The notes: generated from the letters alone by a model not told the origin. Positions 9,357 through 17,916 are shown, numbered from the stretch's first letter. The stretch is DNA of 64,000 bases from Vulcanimicrobiota bacterium (GCA_019235995.1 JAFAJV010000032.1:1-64000), one strand, 5' to 3'. Program-made: numbers and translations.

Positions 9357-11462
9357 TTAGAAGTCGTACTCGATCTGCGCGCGATTGTACTTGAAAAGGG
9401 GAAGACCGCCGAACTCCGACTGTCCGATCGGCGCGCTCGGCGCGCAGATCGTGGTGCCGGCGGCGCCGCAGAACGTGTTCGAGAGCGTGCGCTGGATGTA
9501 CCGATAGCGCAGCACCAAACCGTGATACGTGCCCTTGCCGGAGTAGCGGCTGAAGCGATAGCGTCCGTCGAGCACCCAGATATTGGTGTTCTCGGGCGCC
9601 AGCGCGTTGCCGTAGTTGTACCACGCGTCGGTGCCGATGAAGACCCACTTCTTGTTGGTCGACGTGTACTGCAACCCGACTTTCCAGGACGTGCCCGGGG
9701 CGCGCCGGTCGACCATGCCCTGCGAGACGCTCGTCGTAAACAGCGGATCGCTGTCGTAGTTGTCGGTGTACGGGCTGGCCCAGCCCCCGTAGTAGACCTG
9801 GGTGAGCCCGGTCTTCGCGTTGGTGAAGCACTGCGCCGCGTTAAGGGGCAGGAAGTACGCCAGAGTCGCCTTGGCAGAGATCTGGTAGTTCGAGTTGTTG
9901 CAGGTCACGTCCGTCGGCAGATTGATCGTGTCGCTCTTCCATGGAATCGCGTCGTAGCCGGCGGTTAGAAGGAAGTTCTTGTCGATCGTGGCGCCGATCT
10001 GAACGCCGTAGGCCTGGCTGTTAATCTTGCCGATGAAGGATTGGCCCGCATTTTGCTCGGTGCCGCCCTGTACCGCGATGAACGGAGCCCAGCTTCCGGG
10101 GAACGTGTACTGGGCGTCGCCCCACCACATGTTGACGAGGTCGCTGACGCCGTAGAAGTAGCCGTCGGCTGCGAACCCGGTTCCCGACGGCTCGGCGAAC
10201 CCGACCTTGCCCATCGCGAAGCCGTTCGTGTTGATCCCCTGACCGCCCGGAACGATGATGTTGTTGGCCAGACCGTTGTTGCCCGCCGGATAGCTGGTCA
10301 ACAGCGTCTGCCGGCTGAACGCCGAGCTGGTGCGATTCTCATACGCCAGCATGTCCGCACCCTGAACGGTGATGCCGCCGGGCGACGTGTAGCCGAGATA
10401 GCCGCCCTCGAATGCCGCGGGCTTCAAGCGCGAGTCCGCCGGATTCGCCCACGGTGAACTGAACGTGATGTTGCCCAACGCGCCGTCCCAGCCGTAGGCC
10501 TTGTACTTCAGGTACGCCTCGTAGAACGTGCTCAAGGTGAAGCCCGGAAGCGTGTCGTCCGGATTTGTGTTGGGGGGCACCTGCGAGACGCACGGCATGC
10601 CCTTGATGTGCGCGGCCGGGACCACGCACGGGCCATCGATCGGATTGGCGTACAGATACGTGCCGCCGATGTCCCAGCCGCTTCCCGGGAAGTTATAGTC
10701 GCCGCCGAAGGCGACCGCGCTGTTCCACGTCGCCTGGTTGACGCCCGCGGTGCTGTATTTCGCGCCCGGCGTGAAGTTGAACTGCGCTCCCGGGTTATTC
10801 GACGCGTTCTGCCGCGTGAAATAGTACGAACGGACGAATCCGTGAATGGATAGCGGGTTTGGCGTCCGCGGCGGCGGCGGCGGCGCGGCCGCGGGTGGCG
10901 GCGGAGGAGCCGGAGGCGGCGCTTCCGTCGGGGGTGGAGTCGCGGGAATGTAGCGCACGACCACGAGGCGCCGATCCGGCACCCACTGCACGTACGCGCC
11001 CATTCCCTCGGAGATGACGCGCACCGGCACCAGCACGTCGCCCTGGTAGAGGACCGGCGGCACGTCGAGCGGACGCGATTCGCCGTTGATGATGACCTCC
11101 GGCTTGCCGACCGTCACGCGGACCTCGGAACCGGACTTCGAGACGACGGCCGTCTTGCTCGATGGGTCGTAGGAAACCGTAGCACCCATCTGCTCGAACA
11201 TCGAGCGCAAAGGAATCAGGATGGTCCCGCCGCGCACGAGCGCGGCCAACACCCGTGCCTGCTTGAGGATGTCGGGGCGCGAGTACACGTGGCGATCGTT
11301 GTAGAGAATCGGAATCTGCCCTGAGGGCGGACTGCCGAAATTGGGGGGCGGCGCGGACCCCGTCTGCGCCACCGGAGTCGTCGCGCCGTACGCCGGCAGC
11401 GCGATGGCTACCGCGCCGACCACGGCCGCGATCAGCCCCGCGCGAGCACAAGCAGTCTTCAT
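9357..11462 (-). CDS. Outer-membrane beta-barrel protein with N-terminal copper-amine-oxidase-N-like domain
   Basis: 701 aa. Order: signal peptide (MKTACARAGLIAAVVGAVA), a copper-amine-oxidase N-like domain (about residues 40-155, with ILIPLRSMFEQMGATVSYD and VLVPVRVISEGMGAYVQW), a Pro/Ala linker (about 160-190), then a long Gly/Tyr/Trp-rich region. That region has alternating strand patterns and ends in YDF, the terminal Phe used by the BAM machinery. This fits a channel tethered by a periplasmic domain. The ATG at 11462 is chosen because it opens the signal peptide; AGGAGG lies 12 nt upstream. The upstream element shared with sbp suggests a role in sulfur-compound uptake. Confidence 0.75.
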   Translation of the reverse strand: MKTACARAGLIAAVVGAVAIALPAYGATTPVAQTGSAPPPNFGSPPSGQIPILYNDRHVYSRPDILKQARVLAALVRGGTILIPLRSMFEQMGATVSYDPSSKTAVVSKSGSEVRVTVGKPEVIINGESRPLDVPPVLYQGDVLVPVRVISEGMGAYVQWVPDRRLVVVRYIPATPPPTEAPPPAPPPPPAAAPPPPPRTPNPLSIHGFVRSYYFTRQNASNNPGAQFNFTPGAKYSTAGVNQATWNSAVAFGGDYNFPGSGWDIGGTYLYANPIDGPCVVPAAHIKGMPCVSQVPPNTNPDDTLPGFTLSTFYEAYLKYKAYGWDGALGNITFSSPWANPADSRLKPAAFEGGYLGYTSPGGITVQGADMLAYENRTSSAFSRQTLLTSYPAGNNGLANNIIVPGGQGINTNGFAMGKVGFAEPSGTGFAADGYFYGVSDLVNMWWGDAQYTFPGSWAPFIAVQGGTEQNAGQSFIGKINSQAYGVQIGATIDKNFLLTAGYDAIPWKSDTINLPTDVTCNNSNYQISAKATLAYFLPLNAAQCFTNAKTGLTQVYYGGWASPYTDNYDSDPLFTTSVSQGMVDRRAPGTSWKVGLQYTSTNKKWVFIGTDAWYNYGNALAPENTNIWVLDGRYRFSRYSGKGTYHGLVLRYRYIQRTLSNTFCGAAGTTICAPSAPIGQSEFGGLPLFKYNRAQIEYDF

Positions 11463-11494
11463 AGAGAGAAGGAGCCTCCTGTTCACGGAAGTAA

Positions 11495-11538
11495 CTGGTG
11501 TCAACTTCTGGGGTTTACATGGGTTGACCTGGGTCAAC
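11495..11538 (-). promoter_or_regulatory. Bipartite operator candidate upstream of the porin gene
   Basis: Blocks CTGGTGTCAACTTC (11495-11508) and TGACCTGGGTCAAC (11525-11538) match the pair before sbp, with the identical 30-nt offset. The outer block extends to a perfect inverted repeat of 7+2+7 nt (GTTGACC-TG-GGTCAAC, 11523-11538). It lies 33-76 nt upstream of the ATG. On the minus strand each block presents TTGAC, so one may also serve as a -35 box. Confidence 0.55.
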
Positions 11539-11622
11539 ATTTGGCCAGCAAACGATCTCCCGTCGCGGCGAGTTGGTCGCGGGACGATTGTACATGACAC
11601 TGCAAATAGTCTAGCGGCCGCT

Positions 11623-11654
11623 GATTAAGGCGCTCTTAACGCTCGCTGAACCTG
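11623..11654. promoter_or_regulatory. Possible Pho box (three 11-nt-spaced repeats)
   Basis: TTAAG (11625), TTAAC (11636) and TGAAC (11647) recur every 11 nt, the spacing known for PhoB-type boxes. It lies between the pstB stop and the porin gene, about 160 nt upstream of the porin start, next to phoB-phoR-pstB. The match is imperfect and could be chance. Confidence 0.3.
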
Positions 11655-11662
11655 GATGGCGG

Positions 11663-12454
11663 TCAGCCGTAGCGACCCGTGATGTAGTCTTCGGTTCGCT
11701 TGTCTTTGGGCTTGGTGAAGATCGTCGCCGTCGTACCGCTTTCGAGCAGCTGGCCCATCAGGAAAAAGGCGGTATTTTCGCTGATCCGCGCCGCCTGCTG
11801 CATCGAGTGGGTCACGATCACGACCGTGTAGTCTTTCTTGAGCTCTCCGATGAGGTCTTCGATCTTGCTCGTCGCGATCGGATCGAGCGCGGAAGCTGGC
11901 TCGTCCATCAGGATCACCTCGGGATCGACGGCGAGGCAGCGCGCGATGCAGAGCCTCTGCTGTTGCCCGCCCGAAAGGGCCAGCGCAGAGCGGTCCAGGC
12001 GGTCTTTGACCTCGTCCCACAGCGCGGCGTGCCTGAGGCTTCGCTCGCAAACGCTCATGAGAGCCTCTCGGTCGCGCTCCCCATGAATTCGCGGACCGTA
12101 TACTACGTTATCGAAGATGGATTTCGGAAACGGGTTTGGGCGCTGAAAGACCATGCCTACGCGGTAGCGGATCGTCACTGGATCGATGTCGGGCGCATAG
12201 ATGTCTTGATCGTCGAGCAAGACGCGGCCTTCGACGCGAGCCCCCGGCGTCAGGTCGTGCATACGATTCAGCGCGCGGATGAACGTGGACTTGCCGCAGC
12301 CCGACGGTCCGATCAGGGCCATCACGCGATTCGCCGGGACATGCAGCGAGGCGCTTCGAATGGCGTGAAAGGCCCCGTAGTAGACGTCGAGATTTTCGAC
12401 GCTGATCTTCGGCTCCGTCGAAATCGAAACGGCGCCTTCCGTGCTCACGAGCAT
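11663..12454 (-). CDS. pstB: Phosphate ABC transporter ATP-binding protein
   Basis: A 263-aa ABC ATPase closely matching PstB: Walker [16 protein letters not shown], the PstB hallmark [17 protein letters not shown], signature [16 protein letters not shown], and Walker [14 protein letters not shown]. It powers high-affinity phosphate uptake and, in many bacteria, takes part in signalling to PhoR. ATG at 12454 is chosen; an in-frame TTG at 12505 would add 17 residues. The usual partners pstS, pstC, pstA and phoU are not in the window. It lies downstream of phoR in the same direction. Confidence 0.94.
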   Translation of the reverse strand: MLVSTEGAVSISTEPKISVENLDVYYGAFHAIRSASLHVPANRVMALIGPSGCGKSTFIRALNRMHDLTPGARVEGRVLLDDQDIYAPDIDPVTIRYRVGMVFQRPNPFPKSIFDNVVYGPRIHGERDREALMSVCERSLRHAALWDEVKDRLDRSALALSGGQQQRLCIARCLAVDPEVILMDEPASALDPIATSKIEDLIGELKKDYTVVIVTHSMQQAARISENTAFFLMGQLLESGTTATIFTKPKDKRTEDYITGRYG

Positions 12455-12514
12455 GCGCCGCCGTTCTTCGTCATTCGATCCAAAATGCCCGTCATCCGAT
12501 ACCAAATGTGCGTC

Positions 12515-13696
12515 TTAAGGACGTTTAATGCGCATGATGGGAAGGCGAATCGTAAACGACGTGCCCCTTCCCAGCATCGATTCCGCCGAGACTGAGCCGC
12601 CGTGAGCGTCGATGATCCCCTTGGCGATTGCGAGCCCGAGGCCCGCTCCGCCGCTGCCGCGAGTACGCGAACGGTCGACGACGTAGAATCGCTCGAAGAT
12701 GTGCGGAAGGTCGCGGTACGGTATGCCCTCCCCGTTGTCGCGGACGCGAAGCACCGCGTCGCTGTCGCGGGCATCGAGCTCGACCCGAATGCGGCCGCCG
12801 TCCGAAGTGTGGCGCAGCGCGTTGTCGATTAGGTTCACGAAGACTTGCGCCAGGCGGGCGGGATCGGCTTCGACGCGCACCGGCCGGAGGGCGGTGAGCT
12901 CCAGAGAGATGCCCTTGTTGAAGGCCTGCTGCTCGAACGATGCGACGATCGGGCGCGCAATCTCTTCCAGGTCGACGTCGCGCAAGTCCAACTTCAACTG
13001 TCCCGACTCGGCGCGCGCCTGCTCCAGCAGCTGACCGACGAGCGCCGTTAGCCGGTCCACCTGCGCGAGCGCCTGCGGAACGAAGAGATCGCGAGCCTCT
13101 TCTTCCGGGGCCTCGAGCACCGTCTCGAGCATCAGCTTGATTGAGGAAAGCGGCGTGCGTAGCTCGTGCGAAACGTTCGACAAGAACTCCTTGCGCGCGC
13201 GGTCGAGGCGCACCAGGCCCGTCTGATCGTCGGAGAAGATGACGACGCGAGGCAGACTGCCGTTTTCGTCGGAAAGCGGCGACACCGAGATACGATAGGT
13301 ACGCTGACCCTGCGCGCCGGTGAGCATGAGCGGCGCGACGGAGGCCTCGCCCCCCAGCGCGTCGGCAATGCGGTACTCGAGCTCTACGTTATGGATGGCC
13401 TCGATGATGTGGAGGCTGGTCGCCCTACTGGAGTCGAAGCCGAACGCCGTTCCGGCGGCCGCATTGGCGAACTCCACGCGCCGCTCGCGATTGACCAAGA
13501 TGACGCCGATCGGCAACGCTCCCACCAGCCTTGCGAATCCGCTGTCGACGGCGAGCGCCGCGGGCTCGGCAGGGGCCGGCGTTTCGTTCGCTTCGGACGG
13601 TGCGGCCTTCGTTGTCGGCCGAAAGAAGCGGGCCGCGGCGAGTCCGCCGGTGAGTCCGGCGAGCAGCGCGAGTATCGGCCACTCGAGCGGAGTCAA
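12515..13696 (-). CDS. phoR: Phosphate-regulon-type sensor histidine kinase
   Basis: A 393-aa kinase: one N-terminal membrane segment (PLEWPILALLAGLTGGLAAA), a linker, a PAS-like domain (LVGALPIGVILVNRERRVEF), the phospho-acceptor SNVSHELRTPLSS, then N box NLIDNALRHT and G boxes DNGEGI and GAGLGLAIAKG. There is no periplasmic sensor domain, as in PhoR. The start is inferred as TTG at 13696, overlapping the phoB TGA as TTGA. It should phosphorylate the response regulator encoded just upstream. Confidence 0.92.
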   Translation of the reverse strand: MTPLEWPILALLAGLTGGLAAARFFRPTTKAAPSEANETPAPAEPAALAVDSGFARLVGALPIGVILVNRERRVEFANAAAGTAFGFDSSRATSLHIIEAIHNVELEYRIADALGGEASVAPLMLTGAQGQRTYRISVSPLSDENGSLPRVVIFSDDQTGLVRLDRARKEFLSNVSHELRTPLSSIKLMLETVLEAPEEEARDLFVPQALAQVDRLTALVGQLLEQARAESGQLKLDLRDVDLEEIARPIVASFEQQAFNKGISLELTALRPVRVEADPARLAQVFVNLIDNALRHTSDGGRIRVELDARDSDAVLRVRDNGEGIPYRDLPHIFERFYVVDRSRTRGSGGAGLGLAIAKGIIDAHGGSVSAESMLGRGTSFTIRLPIMRIKRP

Positions 13697-14430
13697 GCTT
13701 TGAACATGTAGCCGCGGCTGCGAACCGTGAGGATGTGACGCGGCGACCGGGAGTCTTCTTCGATCTTCTCGCGCAGCCAGCGAATGTGCACGCTCACCGT
13801 TTGCTGCTCCCCTTCGAAGTCGTATCCCCACACCTTGTCGAGCAGGGTCTGCCGCGTCACGACCCGTCCCTGATTCTCCATCAGCACGCGCAACAGCCCG
13901 AATTCCTTGGGCGCGAGCGAGACCTCGGCGCCACGTACCGTGAGCTGCTGCCGGGACGGGTCGAGGACGATCTCTCCAAGCGCGATGGCTTCGTCGTGCC
14001 CGCTGGGCAGCGTGCTCTGGCGGCGCAGCCGCGCCTTGACGCGCGCGAGAAACTCGTGCAGCGCGAACGGCTTGGTGACATAATCGTCCGCGCCCAGTTC
14101 CAGCGCCAAGACCTTGTCGATCTCCTGGTCCTTGGCGGTCAGCATAATGATCGGCACGGGGCTGAACTTCCGGATCTCCTTGCAAACCTCGACGCCGTCC
14201 AGGACCGGCAGCATGATATCGAGCACGACCAGGTCCGGTTGCTCGCGCTGTGCCATCGCGATCGCGCTGCGGCCGTCACCCGCCGTTACGACGGCGTAGC
14301 CACTGCGCTCGAGATTGAAGCGCAGCGTTTGAAGGATCGCGGACTCGTCGTCCACGATCAGGATCTTCTTATTGACGTCCGGACTCTTGACGACCGTCAC
14401 TCGCGGCGGCCGTATCTCCGTTCCATTCAT
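13693..14430 (-). CDS. phoB: PhoB-type response regulator
   Basis: A 245-aa OmpR-family regulator. The receiver domain has the acidic pair in LIVDDE, phospho-acceptor Asp71 in LVVLDIMLP and Lys in DDYVTKPF. The C-terminal winged helix ends SVHIRWLREKIEEDSRSPRHI. The ATG at 14430 overlaps the end of the upstream dehydrogenase gene by 62 nt; a GTG at 14400 would give a more usual N-terminus (VTVVKSPDVNKK). It is followed by phoR and pstB and probably controls phosphate-starvation genes. Confidence 0.92.
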   Translation of the reverse strand: MNGTEIRPPRVTVVKSPDVNKKILIVDDESAILQTLRFNLERSGYAVVTAGDGRSAIAMAQREQPDLVVLDIMLPVLDGVEVCKEIRKFSPVPIIMLTAKDQEIDKVLALELGADDYVTKPFALHEFLARVKARLRRQSTLPSGHDEAIALGEIVLDPSRQQLTVRGAEVSLAPKEFGLLRVLMENQGRVVTRQTLLDKVWGYDFEGEQQTVSVHIRWLREKIEEDSRSPRHILTVRSRGYMFKA

Positions 14431-15289
14431 ACGCTTTTGCTATCGCGCTGTAGTCCAGCGCGCCGTCCCCTTCTGCAGAGCGAGTCGTGTAGAGTTGATA
14501 TGCCAGCCCGGTCGCCGGCATCGGAAGGTTGGTCGCACGAGCGGCGTCGAGGGCCGCCGCCAGATCTTTGCGGAGCAGATCCAGCGCGAACCCTCCCTGG
14601 AAACTCCCCGCCAGCCACGTCTTGGGCAGCCACTCCGCAAGCAGATAGTTCGATGCCGTCGCCGACGCCAGGACCTCGCGCACGGTGCCCAGATCGGCTC
14701 CCGCGCGCTGCGCGAACACGAGGCCCTCTACGTTGGCGATCATGACGTTCGCGATGATGATCTGGTTGACCAGCTTGACGGTCTCGCCCATTCCGACGGG
14801 ACCCAAATGATGCGGACGCCCCATCGCGCGCAGGACGGGCTCCGCGCGGGCGAACGAGGCCGCCGACCCGCCGACCATGATCGTCAGCGTGCCGTCGCGC
14901 GCGCGCGCCGGTCCGCCGCTGACCGGGGCGTCGATGAACTCGACGCCGAGCTCGCCGAGACGCTCGCCAAACCGGCGCGAGGCGACCGGCGAGATCGTGG
15001 ACATGTCGATGACCAGGAGTCCGCGCCTCGCGCCCGTCGCGACTCCGCGCGGAGCGAAGAGCACGGCCTCGACGTCGGGGGCGTCCGGAACGCAGATCAC
15101 GATCGCGTCGCAGTCGCGCGCCAGCTGGGCGGGATCCGCGGCCTCGGTGATGCCGTCGGGACGGAGCCGCTCCAGCGCCGCTCGACGCCGATGCACGCTT
15201 GCGGTCACGCCGAATCCAGCCTTGCGCAACGACCGAGCCATCGCCTCACCCATCGCGCCCAAGCCGACGAATCCGACCCGCTCAATCAC
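14369..15289 (-). CDS. 3-hydroxyisobutyrate/tartronate-semialdehyde reductase family dehydrogenase
   Basis: A 306-aa beta-hydroxyacid dehydrogenase. The N-terminal Rossmann motif is GFVGLGAMGEAMARSL, the substrate-binding motif is FIDAPVSGGPARARDGTL, and the catalytic Lys lies in GMGETVKLVNQ. These enzymes oxidise or reduce small hydroxy acids with NAD(P); the substrate is not evident. The GTG at 15289 has AAGGGG 6 nt upstream. The C-terminal tail (about 15-20 residues past EWNG) overlaps phoB and is probably non-conserved. It is divergent from the aldolase gene across 59 nt. Confidence 0.88.
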   Translation of the reverse strand: MIERVGFVGLGAMGEAMARSLRKAGFGVTASVHRRRAALERLRPDGITEAADPAQLARDCDAIVICVPDAPDVEAVLFAPRGVATGARRGLLVIDMSTISPVASRRFGERLGELGVEFIDAPVSGGPARARDGTLTIMVGGSAASFARAEPVLRAMGRPHHLGPVGMGETVKLVNQIIIANVMIANVEGLVFAQRAGADLGTVREVLASATASNYLLAEWLPKTWLAGSFQGGFALDLLRKDLAAALDAARATNLPMPATGLAYQLYTTRSAEGDGALDYSAIAKAYEWNGDTAAASDGRQESGRQ

Positions 15290-15348
15290 GAGCGGCCCCT
15301 TTGGGCGTGGCCTCAGGATAACCTTCGGAACTCGGCGAAGGCGCGGAG

Positions 15349-16278
15349 ATGACCACCGCCACGGCAGCTCCTTCGATCGTTCGCCCGACCTTCGATCAGA
15401 TGAACCTCTCCATCGGCAAACGGACGAGGCTGCACCGACTGATGTACGAGCACGGTCCTGCGAACGGCACGTTGATGATGCTGCCGATCGACCAGGGGCT
15501 GGAGCATGGTCCCATCGACTTCTTCGACAATCCCGCGGCGATCGACACGGATTGGATCTATCGCCTAGCGGTGGAAGGCAACTTCTCCGGTATCGCGTTG
15601 CACATCGGCCTGGCCGAGAAGTACCAGAAGCACTACGCCGGCCGGGTTCCGCTCCTACTGAAGGTCAACGGCAAGACGAACATCCCGCCCGACGACGACG
15701 CGTTCAGTCCACTGACGTCATCGGTCGAGGACGCCATCCGGCTCGGCGCGGACGCCGTCGGCTACACGTTGTACGTCGGGAGCCCCTCGCAAGAACTCGA
15801 CATCGCGCAATGCAACGAGGTGCGCCGCGAGTGCGACCGCTACGGCATGCCGCTCGTGATCTGGGCCTATCCGCGCGGCTCTGCCGTGAAGGCGAAGGGC
15901 GGGATCGATTCGCTCTACGCGGTCGATTACGCCGCGCGCGTCGCGTGCGAGATCGGCGCGGACGTCATCAAGCTCAACGAGCCCGTGTGGAAGCCCGACG
16001 ACGCCTCGAAGCTGCCCAAGCCCTACGACACGCTCGCGTTCGACGACGTCGAGGGCCTACGGAAGGTCGTCAAATCTGCGGGCCGCAGCCTCGTGCTCGT
16101 CTCGGGCGGAAGCAAGATGGGCGACAACGCGACCATTCACAAAGCACACGTCGCGATGGCTGCCGGTTGCGTGGGGTTGATCTTCGGCCGAAACATGTGG
16201 CAACGCAAGTGGGACGAAGCTCTCTCGATGGCCTCGCGCGTACACGAGGTCCTCTCGAACTACGGCCAACAACAGTAA
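15349..16278 (+). CDS. Class I fructose-bisphosphate aldolase (DhnA/FbaB type)
   Basis: A 309-aa protein of the archaeal-type class I aldolase family: MLPIDQGLEHGP near the N-terminus, WAYPRGSAV, ADVIKLNEP (Schiff-base Lys region) and LVLVSGGSKMGD. It cleaves or forms fructose-1,6-bisphosphate in glycolysis or gluconeogenesis. The ATG at 15349 has GAAGG 7 nt upstream. It is a single gene, divergent from the dehydrogenase and convergent with the small zinc-ribbon gene, ending 13 nt before it. Confidence 0.92.
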   Translation: MTTATAAPSIVRPTFDQMNLSIGKRTRLHRLMYEHGPANGTLMMLPIDQGLEHGPIDFFDNPAAIDTDWIYRLAVEGNFSGIALHIGLAEKYQKHYAGRVPLLLKVNGKTNIPPDDDAFSPLTSSVEDAIRLGADAVGYTLYVGSPSQELDIAQCNEVRRECDRYGMPLVIWAYPRGSAVKAKGGIDSLYAVDYAARVACEIGADVIKLNEPVWKPDDASKLPKPYDTLAFDDVEGLRKVVKSAGRSLVLVSGGSKMGDNATIHKAHVAMAAGCVGLIFGRNMWQRKWDEALSMASRVHEVLSNYGQQQ

Positions 16279-16290
16279 GAACTCCGGCTT

Positions 16291-16324
16291 GTCATCCCGA
16301 GTGAAGCGAAGCGGAGTCGAAGGA
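16291..16324. repeat. Dispersed gene-end repeat, copy 1
   Basis: A 34-nt imperfect palindrome beginning GTCATCCCGAGTGAAGCG and ending GTCGAAGGA. This type of sequence recurs after genes in many environmental genomes. Here it forms the last ten codons and the stop of the minus-strand zinc-ribbon gene (tail SFDSASLHSG). A related copy is at 48640-48672. Confidence 0.6.
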
Positions 16325-16561
16325 GGCGCAGTCCGCGCAATACCAGCCGACCGCGCCGCCGTGCTGTTGCGGGACCATGTGCTCTCTCGGGTCGCGGCGT
16401 CCGCAGCCCGCGCAGGCGTACGTCTGCCCGACGGGAGCGGGCTTCGTCGCGCTCTCGTGACGCTTCGCAACGTAGAAGGCGAGATAGATCAGCAGGCCGA
16501 TGACCCATGGCGCCCACGCGAAGAACGCATCGAAAGCGCCCCCGGAAATCTCGGCAATCAC
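16292..16561 (-). CDS. Small membrane protein with zinc ribbon
   Basis: An 89-aa protein with one or two hydrophobic stretches near the N-terminus (FFAWAPWVIGLLIYLAFYVA) and a C-terminal CxxC pair (YACAGCGRRD and WYCADC) forming a rubredoxin-like zinc ribbon. The GTG at 16561 overlaps the ferredoxin TGA as GTGA, so it is made together with the ferredoxin. The last ten residues come from a dispersed repeat and are probably not functional. I do not recognise a family. Confidence 0.65.
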   Translation of the reverse strand: MIAEISGGAFDAFFAWAPWVIGLLIYLAFYVAKRHESATKPAPVGQTYACAGCGRRDPREHMVPQQHGGAVGWYCADCASFDSASLHSG

Positions 16562-16800
16562 TTCTTGAAGTATTCGGCGTTAATTTCGCTGTAGTTCTGC
16601 CACTTCTCGGGCACGTCCGAATCCGCGAAAATCGCCTCTACCGGGCAAGCCGAAACGCAGGCGCCGCAATCGATGCAGACTTCCGGATCGATATAGAGCA
16701 TTTCGTCCTCGTCCTTACCGTGAATGCAGTCGACCGGACAGACGTCGACACACGACTTGTCCTTGGTTCCGATGCACGGTTCGGTGATGACGTAGGCCAT
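16558..16800 (-). CDS. fdxA: 7Fe ferredoxin [3Fe-4S][4Fe-4S]
   Basis: An 80-aa ferredoxin. Cys9, Cys17, Cys21, Cys25 and the second set Cys42, Cys45, Cys48, Cys52 follow the Azotobacter FdI pattern. Position 12 is Thr, where that protein has a free Cys, which supports a 3Fe-4S plus 4Fe-4S protein. It is a small soluble electron carrier. The ATG is at 16800. It is followed by the zinc-ribbon membrane protein with a 4-nt overlap. Confidence 0.92.
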   Translation of the reverse strand: MAYVITEPCIGTKDKSCVDVCPVDCIHGKDEDEMLYIDPEVCIDCGACVSACPVEAIFADSDVPEKWQNYSEINAEYFKK

Positions 16801-16836
16801 GACGTTTCAGCTTCCCCCGCAGGAGAACCGCGCCCT

Positions 16837-17097
16837 TCAGACCGCGGGCCTGCCGCGGATCGCGCGCAACAACCACAATAAGACGATCGCGCCGATCAGC
16901 GCGCAGAGCATGCTTGGTAGATTGAATCCGGTGACTCCCACGTGGCCGAACAAGCCGTAGACCCACCCGCCGATCAACGCGCCGACGATGCCGACGATGA
17001 TGTCGGTGATGATGCCGCCGGGGGCTTCCCCCGGCACGATCCAGCGAGCAACCAGTCCGACGATCAGGCCAAAGATGACCCAAGCAAGAATCCCCAA
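16837..17097 (-). CDS. GlsB/YeaQ/YmgE family membrane protein
   Basis: An 86-aa protein with three hydrophobic segments rich in Gly. The family motifs are VIFGLIVGLVARWIVPG and IVGALIGGWVYGLFG. These proteins are called transglycosylase-associated or general-stress proteins; their biochemical role is not known. The start is TTG at 17097 with a strong AAGGAGG site 7 nt upstream. Confidence 0.9.
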   Translation of the reverse strand: MGILAWVIFGLIVGLVARWIVPGEAPGGIITDIIVGIVGALIGGWVYGLFGHVGVTGFNLPSMLCALIGAIVLLWLLRAIRGRPAV

Positions 17098-17130
17098 CGT
17101 CTTCCTCCTTCAGCGTCCAAACTTCGTACA

Positions 17131-17146
17131 GGGAGAAGGCTCTCCC
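17131..17146 (+). other. Short hairpin in the 69-nt divergent region
   Basis: GGGAGA (17131-17136) pairs with TCTCCC (17141-17146) around loop AGGC, 21 nt before the SIMPL gene start. It may shape the mRNA leader. I could not assign a promoter in this short divergent gap. Confidence 0.25.
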
Positions 17147-17166
17147 GCGGTGGACGATACGACATT

Positions 17167-17868
17167 ATGAAGCATACCATCCTTTGCCTCCTTTCCACGT
17201 TCGCATTCGCTGCGGCCGGTGCAGCCGCCGCTCCGGCCGCGAGCACGGAGATCAGCGCCGCAGGAACCGGAAGCGTCTCGATGCCGCCGAACATCGCAAC
17301 GGTTACCGCCGCTATTGAGACCAATGCAGCGAACGCCGACGAGGCGATCTCACAAAACAACGCAGTGTATAGTCGGATCGTTTCCGGGCTCGAGCGATCC
17401 GGCATCGCTCGCAGCGACATTTCGCTCGCGTACTACAACGTCAATTACAACGCCCCGCCGCGCGTCATGCCGCCGAATCCGACGGGCGAACGTTACGGCT
17501 ACACCGTCGCGCGCAGCTTTTCCGTCAAAGTGCGGGACATCGCGAACGCCGGGCGAGTCAGCGATACATGCATGAGCTCCGGCGCCACCGCAATCAACGG
17601 CGTCAGCTTCGGTCTCTCGGATCCGCGCACGGCGCGCCAGCAGGCAACGGCGAAAGCTGTTGCGGAGGCGCGCGCCAATGCCGAGGCGATCGCTGGAGCA
17701 GCGGCGATGCGAATCGTCGGCATCAAGAGCATCGACCTTACCAACGAGCCGTCCGGACCGATGCCACTCATGCGCGCAGCCGCCGTGGCCGCGCCGGCCA
17801 CGCAGTTCGACCAGTCCAACGTGAACGTGACGGTATCGGTCAGCGTGGTTTTCGTCGCCGAACCATGA
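17167..17868 (+). CDS. Secreted SIMPL-domain protein (DUF541)
   Basis: A 233-aa protein with a signal peptide (KHTILCLLSTFAFAAAGAAAA) followed by a SIMPL domain: ISAAGTGSVSMPPNIATVTA at its start, then the helix NAVYSRIVSGLERSGIARSD and the strand YTVARSFSVKVRDI. Family members form periplasmic oligomers of unclear function. The ATG at 17167 opens the signal peptide; there is no obvious ribosome site. It lies 48 nt upstream of the Clp-type ATPase, in the same direction, so the two may share a transcript. Confidence 0.85.
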   Translation: MKHTILCLLSTFAFAAAGAAAAPAASTEISAAGTGSVSMPPNIATVTAAIETNAANADEAISQNNAVYSRIVSGLERSGIARSDISLAYYNVNYNAPPRVMPPNPTGERYGYTVARSFSVKVRDIANAGRVSDTCMSSGATAINGVSFGLSDPRTARQQATAKAVAEARANAEAIAGAAAMRIVGIKSIDLTNEPSGPMPLMRAAAVAAPATQFDQSNVNVTVSVSVVFVAEP

Positions 17869-17916
17869 GGAACCGGAAGGCGAAACCTCTCGCGCCGAAG
17901 GCCGGTAGAGTAGACG

